From assembly GCA_013138675.1 (NCBI GenBank), contig WTCH01000153.1:1-12880 (forward strand): a DNA stretch of 12,880 nt, written 5' to 3'. Below the pieces are notes generated by a model. It did not search any database. It saw nothing but the letters and a program-made list of their open reading frames with translations, and was not told the origin of the DNA. Position numbers and translations under genes: made by a program. Each line of letters begins with the position of its first letter. Position 1 is the first letter of the stretch. This DNA is from Woeseiaceae bacterium. GTDB lineage: Bacteria > Pseudomonadota > Gammaproteobacteria > Steroidobacterales > Woeseiaceae. Below, piece after piece: positions 6,377 to 12,393 of this stretch.

Positions 6377-7618
6377 GTGGTTAAACTGAAGTTCCTGTCT
6401 CTATCTGTGCTGTTGCTTGTCGGCGCCTGCAGTAAAGATTCGCCCGAGCCATTTGATGCTGCGTCGCTCGACTATCAGAAGCAGCTGCAGACGCAACTGA
6501 TAACGGCCAAGCCAGGCGACGTTATTGTGGTTCCGGCGGGAGTTCACCCGATTAATCGTGGCCTGTCATTGAATGTATCCGGTGTCACCATTCGCGGGGA
6601 GGGCATGGACAAATCCATCCTTTCTTTCAAAGACCAGATCCAGGGCGCCGAGGGCCTGCTGGTTAGCGCCAGCGATTTCACGATAGAAGATCTTGCGATC
6701 GAAGACACGGCCGGTGACGCACTCAAGATCAACGAAGGCAGCAACATCGTTATTCGACGGGTTCGCACAGAGTGGACCAATGGTCCCGACGAAAAGAACG
6801 GTGCGTACGGCATTTACCCTGTGCAGACAGAGAATGTGCTCCTCGAAGAGAGTGTTGCGATCGGTGCGTCTGACGCTGGAATTTATGTCGGCCAGTCACG
6901 CAATGTGGTCGTGCGAAACAACAGGGCCGAGCGAAATGTTGCAGGAATAGAAATCGAAAATACGTTTTCTGCAGACGTGTATGGCAACGTCACGAACGAA
7001 AACACGGGCGGAATCCTCGTGTTCAACATGCCGGATTTGCCGCAACCCGGTCACAGCACGCGCGTCTACCAGAACACGGTAGTCGGCAACAATACGGATA
7101 ACTTTGGCGCTGCAGGGACGCCAGTTGCGAGCGTTCCGGCAGGTTCGGGGATCGTCATAAACTCCAATGACCGGGTCGAGATCTTCGACAACGATATCGC
7201 CGATAACGATACGGCCAACATCATCATTAGTAGTTACTACGCGACGGGCTGGGAAGGTATTCGTGATATGGGCGATGCGTACGACCCCTATCCAGAAACG
7301 ATATACATCTACGGCAATAGGTTCTCTGGTGGCGGCTCGTCTCCGGATGGACTCGATCTCAAGGCGTTGAAGGTTGCAATGTTCGGATTGTCGGGCAGCC
7401 TGCCTGACGTGCTCTGGGATGGTTACTTCAATGCCGAAAAGGTCGATTCTGATGGCAACCTGTTGACCGAATATGCCATTTGCGTGGACAACGATGGGGC
7501 ACAGGTTCTGAATGCTGACTTGCCGAACGGCAGTGCCAATATCATCGTAGGCGCGGCACAACACAGTTGTCAGCACGACAAGCTCCCGGCTGTCGTTCTC
7601 GAAGCGCCGCCAGGCTAG
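6377..7618 (+). CDS. Parallel beta-helix repeat lipoprotein (TIGR03805-type)
   Basis: This is a 413-residue exported protein. It starts at GTG 6377, with GGGAG about eight bases upstream; the preceding in-frame codons lack a start with a ribosome site. Residues 1-17 form a signal peptide ending L-V-G-A and lipidated Cys18. From about residue 40 the sequence has the pectate-lyase-like opening (VIVVPAGVHPI, then GVTIRGEG). It continues as stacked right-handed beta-helix rungs such as DAGIYVGQSRNVVVRNN and VAGIEIENTFSADVYGN, with Asn ladders. From memory, this matches the conserved family TIGR03805. Members of that family regularly sit beside a diheme cytochrome family, as here, with just two bases between the genes. 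Some members are fused to their partner. A polysaccharide ligand or substrate is plausible, but no catalytic residues are evident. Confidence 0.9.
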   Translation: MVKLKFLSLSVLLLVGACSKDSPEPFDAASLDYQKQLQTQLITAKPGDVIVVPAGVHPINRGLSLNVSGVTIRGEGMDKSILSFKDQIQGAEGLLVSASDFTIEDLAIEDTAGDALKINEGSNIVIRRVRTEWTNGPDEKNGAYGIYPVQTENVLLEESVAIGASDAGIYVGQSRNVVVRNNRAERNVAGIEIENTFSADVYGNVTNENTGGILVFNMPDLPQPGHSTRVYQNTVVGNNTDNFGAAGTPVASVPAGSGIVINSNDRVEIFDNDIADNDTANIIISSYYATGWEGIRDMGDAYDPYPETIYIYGNRFSGGGSSPDGLDLKALKVAMFGLSGSLPDVLWDGYFNAEKVDSDGNLLTEYAICVDNDGAQVLNADLPNGSANIIVGAAQHSCQHDKLPAVVLEAPPG

Positions 7619-7620
7619 TC

Positions 7621-8742
7621 GTGCAGCGCGCTGTCCTGATCGCGCTGTGTGCGTTGCTGACTGCCTGCACGCCGGCGTCGCGCCCGGTGGTCCTGCACCC
7701 CGCCGACAGTCCGCCAACGCTGCTCAGTGCCTGGGGGCTGATGTTCGTTAACGGCTCGAGCCTCGAGCTCAATGGCGGCGTCATACCATACGAGCTCAAC
7801 AGTCCGCTATTTAGCGACTACGCCCTGAAACTGCGCACGGTGTGGACACCCAGACATACGATCGCCGTCTATAACGACGATCGTGAACTCGATTTCCCGG
7901 TGGGTACGGTCATCAGCAAGACGTTTCTTTACGAGAAACTAACGGAACGTGACGGCCTGCTATACGTTCGCCAGAAAGATGGTGAGGCAACCCTTGAGAA
8001 TGACGGAAGCCTTGATCTAAACAGTCATGTTCTGATGGAGACCAGGCTCCTGGTGAGATATGACGACGGCTGGAGGGCCTTTCCGTACGTATGGAACGCT
8101 TCACAGGATGACGCAACGCTTGAGATCGCCGGTGATCAACGTGACATCGTTCTTGTTCAGGGCGATACAGATGAACACATTACCTACATCGTTCCCGACG
8201 CCAACCAGTGCGCCGGCTGTCATGTAACAGACCACACGGCCAAAGAACTCCGGCCGATAGGGCCGAAGGCCTGGCAGCTCAATAGGCCTTATTCGTGGTG
8301 GGGCAACGCGGAGTCACAGTTGGCGAACTGGGCTGCAATCGGCGTTGTCGGTGGGTACAACGGTACTGCCCCGGAAGGGGTACGCTGGTCCGATCCCGGG
8401 GACGCGACACTCGAACAACGCGCACGCGCCTACCTCGACGCCAATTGCGCGCACTGCCACAACTCGCGAGGGGCAGCCGACACGTCAGCATTGCACCTCA
8501 ACATCGACGCGCCGCTGGATCGCTTGTATGGTATTTGCAAGACCCCGGTTGCCGTTGGGCGAGGCAGCGGAGACCGTCCTTACGACATCTACCCGGGTCG
8601 CCCACACGACTCGATCCTGGTTTTCCGGATGCAGCACTCCGATCCGGCGATCGCAATGCCCGAACTCGGCAGAAGTGCGGTTCATGCTGAAGGTGTCAAA
8701 GTGATCAGTGACTGGATTGCGGCGATGAACGGTGACTGTTGA
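7621..8742 (+). CDS. Diheme c-type cytochrome lipoprotein (SO2930 / TIGR03806 family)
   Basis: A 373-residue envelope protein beginning at GTG 7621, two bases after the beta-helix gene stops. The signal peptide ends with lipobox L-T-A-C, lipidated Cys16. Two covalent heme sites are visible: C197-A-G-C-H201 (QCAGCH) and C276-A-H-C-H280 (NCAHCH). The region before the first heme has the family's features, with PYELNSPLFSDYALK near residue 60 and a beta-rich segment. The family occurs as a two-gene unit with the beta-helix family and has no established function; electron transfer or a heme-dependent oxidation of a carbohydrate or lipid in the periplasm would be inference. The downstream stop (8740-8742) lies inside the first copy of a tandem duplication. 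Translational coupling with the upstream gene is likely. Confidence 0.92.
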   Translation: MQRAVLIALCALLTACTPASRPVVLHPADSPPTLLSAWGLMFVNGSSLELNGGVIPYELNSPLFSDYALKLRTVWTPRHTIAVYNDDRELDFPVGTVISKTFLYEKLTERDGLLYVRQKDGEATLENDGSLDLNSHVLMETRLLVRYDDGWRAFPYVWNASQDDATLEIAGDQRDIVLVQGDTDEHITYIVPDANQCAGCHVTDHTAKELRPIGPKAWQLNRPYSWWGNAESQLANWAAIGVVGGYNGTAPEGVRWSDPGDATLEQRARAYLDANCAHCHNSRGAADTSALHLNIDAPLDRLYGICKTPVAVGRGSGDRPYDIYPGRPHDSILVFRMQHSDPAIAMPELGRSAVHAEGVKVISDWIAAMNGDC

Positions 8743-8840
8743 GTTGGGTCTAATGAACGAACGGTGGGAAAATATTGAACGAGGGTTCTGTTGAATTGGG
8801 TCCAACGAACGAACGGCGGGAAAAACAATGAACAAGGGAT
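8736..8840 (+). repeat. Two-copy imperfect tandem repeat, about 52 bases per unit
   Basis: Copy 1 is 8736-8787 (52 bases) and copy 2 is 8788-8840 (53 bases). Both share CTGTTGA, then TTGGGTC, then AACGAACGG and GGGAAAA, then GAAC/GAAC-like and AGGG. A third, degenerate start CTGTTT follows at 8841. Copy 1 contains the cytochrome's stop codon, and the end of copy 2 supplies the ribosome site (AAGGGA) of the next gene. The GAACGAACG core is a small internal repeat. The spacing and sequence exclude CRISPR. The function is unknown; it could be a slippage duplication. Confidence 0.85.
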
Positions 8841-8847
8841 CTGTTTG

Positions 8848-9225
8848 ATGAAGAAATTACATCTTGTTTTGTGGCTGTTGCTGGCCGCACCGTTTGCGCA
8901 AGCTGAAAGGATCGTCAAGGAGTTTTCAGGTAGCGAGAACACGACCACCGCCATATTCGTGGTGGAATCACCCTGGCTGCTCGATTGGCGTCTTGATGCA
9001 GACTATGAAAATTTTGTTGCACTCGAAATCTCACTCGTTGAGGCGCACGGCGGGCGACACGTCGGGCGGGTCCTGCGCACCCAGCGCAAAGGTAACGGCA
9101 TCAAGCTGTTCAGAGAAAGCGGCATATACCAGCTGCGCATTAGCACGACCCTGGCGCGCTGGCGCGTAAAGATCATTCAAATCAGTGATGAAGAAGCGGA
9201 GCTTTATACATCCCGCGGTCAGTAG
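8848..9225 (+). CDS. Small exported protein of unknown function
   Basis: 125 residues. The ATG at 8848 has AAGGGA about nine bases upstream; an earlier in-frame TTG at 8791 would start inside the tandem repeat and is unlikely. Residues 1-19 form a standard signal peptide ending A-Q-A, so the mature protein begins at the following Glu and should be periplasmic. The mature part is mostly beta: a VVESPWLLDWRLD segment near residues 36-48, a GNGIKLFRESGIYQLRIS segment near 86-103, and a WRVKIIQI strand. Similar short proteins with the pattern PW.LDWR and a later GxG.KLF occur in gammaproteobacteria, but I know no function for them. It lies 105 bases after the cytochrome, beyond the repeat; the two may be cotranscribed. 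It overlaps the convergent thioredoxin-fold gene by seven bases. Confidence 0.82.
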   Translation: MKKLHLVLWLLLAAPFAQAERIVKEFSGSENTTTAIFVVESPWLLDWRLDADYENFVALEISLVEAHGGRHVGRVLRTQRKGNGIKLFRESGIYQLRISTTLARWRVKIIQISDEEAELYTSRGQ

Positions 9226-9785
9226 TACTCGGGCTCATTGCCCCGGTTCCACTTTATGTTGCAGCCGATGCTCGGTACCTGGTCGGGGCTGACCGGGCGG
9301 CCTTCAAGCACGGCGTTAAGTGCCGCCCTGACATCGCGGCCGTCGACAGGAACATTGTTTGATGGCCGACTGCCGTCCAGCTGGCCGCGGTATACGAGCT
9401 CGCGCTTTGCATCAAAAACATAGACGTCGGGTGTGCATGCAGCGCGATAGGCTTTCGCTACGGACTGTTCTCCGTCAACCAGGTACGGGAATGAGTAGCC
9501 CCAATCGAGCGCCTCCTGCTTCATCCTCTCCGGGCTGTCCCCGGGATGCGTCCCGCTATCGTTGCTGTTGATTGCGTAGATCGCCACCGACTCACCATAG
9601 TCCCGGCCAAGTCGCGCCAGCTCCTCGCGCACATGATGCACGAACGGGCAGTGGTTGCAGATGAACATGACCAGGCAGGGCCCGGTTGTCGCAGCCAGTG
9701 AATGGACCTTGCCTTCGACGTCGGGAAGGGAAAAGTCAGGTGCACTGGTGCCCAGTGCAAGCATTTGAGAATTAACAGCGGTCAT
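9219..9785 (-). CDS. Thioredoxin-fold redoxin (AhpC/TSA-like, CNHC motif)
   Basis: 188 residues, starting at ATG 9783-9785; longer in-frame starts up to 9935 run into the neighbouring gene's region and are less likely. No signal peptide, so probably cytoplasmic. The N-terminus has the redoxin pattern APDFSLPDVEGKVHSL, and the active site is C43-N-H-C46 in FICNHCPFV, a variant CxxC typical of a widespread thioredoxin-like family rather than WCGPC. The segments DSPERMKQEALDWGY and CTPDVYVFD (with a cis-Pro-like TP) follow, then RGQLDGSRPSNN, and a conserved C-terminal IGCNIKW. It likely acts as a thiol-disulfide reductase or peroxidase with an unknown partner. It overlaps the end of the small exported-protein gene by seven bases, in opposite orientation. 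Confidence 0.9.
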   Translation of the reverse strand: MTAVNSQMLALGTSAPDFSLPDVEGKVHSLAATTGPCLVMFICNHCPFVHHVREELARLGRDYGESVAIYAINSNDSGTHPGDSPERMKQEALDWGYSFPYLVDGEQSVAKAYRAACTPDVYVFDAKRELVYRGQLDGSRPSNNVPVDGRDVRAALNAVLEGRPVSPDQVPSIGCNIKWNRGNEPEYY

Positions 9786-9791
9786 GGTTTC

Positions 9792-9820
9792 TTGCTCTTC
9801 GACAGATTGTTCAATGTTAT
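9792..9820 (+). promoter_or_regulatory. Possible promoter of the AI-2E family gene
   Basis: TTGCTC (9792-9797) and TGTTAT (9815-9820) are 17 bases apart in the 72-base divergent region. Only three and four of six bases match consensus, so this is weak. A minus-strand pair for the redoxin gene (TTCACC then TAACAT) can be drawn in the same region with equal weakness. Confidence 0.22.
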
Positions 9821-9857
9821 GCGATGATGCGCAAATGGTGAAATGGTCCTGTAACGA

Positions 9858-10952
9858 TTGAACGACGCCTACCAAAATAAGGGCAGTGCCGTCATCAGCT
9901 TCGCTGCTGTTGTTGTCATCGTTATTGGCCTGCAAATGGCCAAGGACCTGCTGGTACCGTTTCTTGTTGCTGCGTTCCTCGCCCTGATTACCGTGCGCCC
10001 GATGCTGTGGATGCAGAAAAATCGTGTCCCATCCATACTCGCAGCGCTCATTATTGTATCGGTCATCATGTTGATACTCGCGGTTGTAGCCTCGATTGTT
10101 GGCGCATCAATTGCCGAGTTTACGGCGGCGCTGCCGTCTTACCAGGCGCGGCTCGATGTCATCGTGCAGGGCGCGCTCGACTTTTTTGGCAGGGCATTCA
10201 ACGGCGAGGAAGCGTTTGAGTCACTGGGTGACATGATCGACCCGGGATGGGCAATGGGTCTCGCCGCAACGATACTCAACAGTCTCAAGGATGTGCTGAC
10301 CAATGTCTTTCTGATCATCTTCACGATGATATTCATCCTGCTCGAAGCATCGACTGTGGAAACCAAAGTTGCCGCGGCGTTTGGCCGCAGCACGCAGTCC
10401 CTGAAGCGGCCCCGGGTATTCCTGGCGAATCTTGGCAACTATCTCGGTATCAAGACCGTTGTAAGTATTGCCACCGGACTTGCGGCTGGATTGTTGACCT
10501 GGTCACTCGGCGTCGACTTCCCGTTGTTGTGGGCGATGCTCGCGTTCCTGCTGAATTACATTCCGACCATAGGCTCGATGATCGCAGCCGTACCGGCGGT
10601 CCTGATCGCCCTCGTGCAACTCGGGCCCGGCGAGGCGTCGGCAACAGCAGTGGGTTTCGTTGCGATCAATATGGTCTTCGGCAACATTATTGAGCCGCGA
10701 CTGATGGGCTACGGCGTTGGCCTTTCACCGCTGGTCGTTTTCATCGGCCTGATGTTCTGGGGGTGGGTGTTTGGACCCGTCGGAATGTTATTGTCAGTTC
10801 CGCTGACAATGACGCTCAAGCTCGCGCTCGAAAGCGACAAGCGTACGCGCTGGATTGCAATTCTGATTGGGTCGGAGCGAGACGCACAGCACGCGCTCAC
10901 CAGGCGACGACCGAGCCGTCTGGACAATGACGAAGAAGAGCAGACGGCCTAA
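9858..10952 (+). CDS. AI-2E family (PerM/TqsA-type) membrane transporter
   Basis: 364 residues with several membrane helices: two near residues 12-47, one near 58-82, one near 145-163, and a cluster from about 200 to 320. Family signatures are NYIPTIGS (233-240), then VFGNIIEPRLMGYGVGLSPLVV (271-292 region) and GPVGMLLSVPL (306-316), all diagnostic of the AI-2E/PerM family. Members export small molecules or ions (TqsA is linked to autoinducer-2 export; others act as Na+/H+ antiporters). The substrate here is unknown. The start is forced near TTG 9858: the TAA at 9852-9854 is in frame, and the first ATG (codon 27) would cut off half of helix one. No ribosome site is obvious. The stop overlaps the convergent CBS gene by four bases. 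Confidence 0.92.
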   Translation: MNDAYQNKGSAVISFAAVVVIVIGLQMAKDLLVPFLVAAFLALITVRPMLWMQKNRVPSILAALIIVSVIMLILAVVASIVGASIAEFTAALPSYQARLDVIVQGALDFFGRAFNGEEAFESLGDMIDPGWAMGLAATILNSLKDVLTNVFLIIFTMIFILLEASTVETKVAAAFGRSTQSLKRPRVFLANLGNYLGIKTVVSIATGLAAGLLTWSLGVDFPLLWAMLAFLLNYIPTIGSMIAAVPAVLIALVQLGPGEASATAVGFVAINMVFGNIIEPRLMGYGVGLSPLVVFIGLMFWGWVFGPVGMLLSVPLTMTLKLALESDKRTRWIAILIGSERDAQHALTRRRPSRLDNDEEEQTA

Positions 10953-11389
10953 GCGTATTCCTGGTCGACCGGCTCGGTTTCTTCGGTCAATTCGAGCAGG
11001 TTGATTGCGACGCCGACAAAGTCTGTATCGGTAATGATGCCGCGGAGTACGCCTTTCGTGACGATGGGCAGACAGCCAATCTGATGTTTTTCAATGAACA
11101 GCGCTGCCTGCCTCAGGCTCGCGTGTTCATCAATCGTAGCGATGTCGGTGATCATGACATCCTTGACGAGAACTTCTGCCGCGTGGATGCGATTTTCCTG
11201 ATCTCGGAGGAATGAGTCCGTCGCCGCCAGTACGGTGGTCAGCGTGACCAGCCCGATGAGATTGTCGCCTTCGACAATAGGCAGGTGATGGATGCGATTG
11301 GTGTGCATCAACGTGCGCGCCTCGGCCAGTGTCGCCGCGGGCGGTAGCGTAATCAGATCTGTGCTCATGATGGCTTCGATGCTGAACAT
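10949..11389 (-). CDS. Tandem CBS-domain protein
   Basis: 146 residues consisting of two CBS domains and little else, about residues 8-60 and 78-130. Motifs include HHLPIVEGDNLIGLVTL in the first, and IGCLPIVTKGVLRGIITDTDF in the second, ending with the typical T-D-T-D-F. CBS pairs (Bateman modules) bind adenine nucleotides and control partner proteins; no effector domain is attached, so it probably acts in trans or as a stress-type regulator. The ATG at 11389 has GGAAGAG about five bases upstream, and a stronger GGAGG a further 15-20 bases up. The last codon overlaps the stop of the convergent AI-2E gene, sharing CTAA. No nucleotide specificity can be assigned by eye. Confidence 0.92.
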   Translation of the reverse strand: MFSIEAIMSTDLITLPPAATLAEARTLMHTNRIHHLPIVEGDNLIGLVTLTTVLAATDSFLRDQENRIHAAEVLVKDVMITDIATIDEHASLRQAALFIEKHQIGCLPIVTKGVLRGIITDTDFVGVAINLLELTEETEPVDQEYA

Positions 11390-11491
11390 GATTCTCTTCC
11401 TTTATTTATCCTCCTTTTTCAGGTTCAGTCTAGCCCTTGGTGCGGGACGCGCCATTGCGAAAAACACCTATTTCAGTTTTGGTGGGTAGTG
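11390..11491. other. Intergenic leader of the CBS gene
   Basis: 102 bases between the CBS gene start and the end of the possible small gene. It contains two Shine-Dalgarno-like sequences on the minus strand (AAGGAGG near 11411-11419 and AGGAAGAG near 11394-11402). No hairpin, tRNA or other gene is visible to me. Confidence 0.5.
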
Positions 11492-11638
11492 CTAGAAGCC
11501 GGCTCGCTCCCGGGCCTCTATCCAGCGCGCGTCGTCTTGAGCAAGCGCGCAGTTCAGCAGAGCCTTGGCAGGCATGGCGACGTAACCGTGGGTATGAAAT
11601 ACTAAGTCTTCGTCACAGTTTATTGTCCAATAAATCAT
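11492..11638 (-). CDS. Possible 48-residue small protein
   Basis: ATG at 11636-11638, stop TAG at 11492-11494. The product contains the stretch DEDLVFHTHGYVAMPAKALL and then DDARWIEARERAGF. It has a protein-like mix of aromatic, acidic and helical residues, no long low-complexity runs, and no membrane segment. It lies upstream of and in the same direction as the CBS gene, 102 bases away. Its ATG overlaps the ATG of the divergent LolA-like gene within CATG. The ribosome site is weak (GAG six to nine bases upstream). The protein is unrecognised; it may be a conserved small protein or only a chance frame. The otherwise unexplained stretch 11390-11636 makes it worth recording. Confidence 0.45.
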   Translation of the reverse strand: MIYWTINCDEDLVFHTHGYVAMPAKALLNCALAQDDARWIEARERAGF

Positions 11639-12389
11639 GGCTACTCGAATTCTCGCCCTGCTGCTTTCGACTCTGCTCGCGACCGCCGCGACGGCTGATG
11701 ACCGCGATGCAACTACTATTGTCAAAGACGCCATGGATCACTGGCGGGGATTGTCCTCCGATACAGTCATGACAATGGTCATCCACCGGCCGGACTGGGA
11801 GCGCACGATGACGATGCGCGGTTGGACCAAGGGCGATAATCGGTCACTGGTGCGTGTGCTGGAACCCAAAAAGGACCGCGGCAACGGCACACTGACTGAT
11901 GACAACAGCATGTGGTCCTATTCGCCGAAAGTGAATCGCGTAATCAAGATTCCATCATCGATGATGGGTCAGAGCTGGATGGGCTCGGATTTTTCCAACA
12001 AGGACATTGCCCGTGCCGACGACATCGTCGATCTGTACGATCACTCGATACTCAGCAGCGATGAAGTTGACGGTATTTCGATTTTCAAGATTGAGTCGAT
12101 TCCGCACGAGGACGCGGCCGTTGTCTGGGGCAGGGAAGTGCTCAGTATCCGCGAAGATCATGTCATAACGACACACAGGTTCTACGATCAGGATGGCGAG
12201 TTGGTCAAAACGCTAACCTCGCTGGAGATCGGCGAGATGGGAGGCCGCGTTATCGCCAAGCGGCAGCGCATGGGCAAGGTCGAGACGCCGGACGAATGGA
12301 CGGAGATTCAGGTCGTATCCGTAGATTACGAAGTGGAACTAAAAGACAGCCTGTTTACACTGTCAAACCTACGTAACCCTCGGGACTAG
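11637..12389 (+). CDS. Outer membrane lipoprotein-sorting protein (LolA-like, COG2834)
   Basis: 250 residues. A signal peptide with an ATA cleavage site near residue 20 predicts a periplasmic mature protein. The body is mostly beta and fits the LolA/LppX-like open-barrel fold. Matching segments are MTMVIHRPDWERTMTMRGWTK, then KKDRGNGTLTDDNSMWSYSP with the PKVNRVIKIP continuation, and MMGQSWMGSDFSNKDI, all typical of the COG2834 branch that accompanies FtsX-type ABC transporters rather than of classical LolA. It probably shuttles or extracts a hydrophobic molecule for the transporter. The ATG at 11637 is the only plausible start, as TAA lies in frame six bases upstream. The ribosome site is poor. 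The permease begins four bases after its stop, so they form an operon. Confidence 0.9.
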   Translation: MATRILALLLSTLLATAATADDRDATTIVKDAMDHWRGLSSDTVMTMVIHRPDWERTMTMRGWTKGDNRSLVRVLEPKKDRGNGTLTDDNSMWSYSPKVNRVIKIPSSMMGQSWMGSDFSNKDIARADDIVDLYDHSILSSDEVDGISIFKIESIPHEDAAVVWGREVLSIREDHVITTHRFYDQDGELVKTLTSLEIGEMGGRVIAKRQRMGKVETPDEWTEIQVVSVDYEVELKDSLFTLSNLRNPRD

Positions 12390-12393
12390 CCCT

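Noticed and set aside
6896..7717. A 273-residue open frame on the minus strand across the beta-helix gene
   Set aside because: It lies wholly antisense to a well-supported gene, has no recognisable domain and no ribosome site, and is rich in Arg and Val in a way expected from reading a coding strand backwards.
8736..8840. Tandem repeat considered as a CRISPR array
   Set aside because: Only two adjacent copies with no unique spacers, and copies differ at many positions.
9786..9935. N-terminal extension of the thioredoxin-fold protein to 9935
   Set aside because: The extra 50 residues are Asp/Asn/Ser-rich and not family-like, and they overlap the divergent AI-2E gene; the ATG at 9785 directly precedes the conserved domain.
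11466..11486. Possible hairpin CACC...GGTG as a terminator
   Set aside because: The stem is only four base pairs with a long loop and no T run follows in either direction.
11437..11772. A 111-residue plus-strand frame before and into the LolA-like gene
   Set aside because: Arg/Ser-rich with no domain, and it runs through the signal peptide of the LolA-like gene in another frame.
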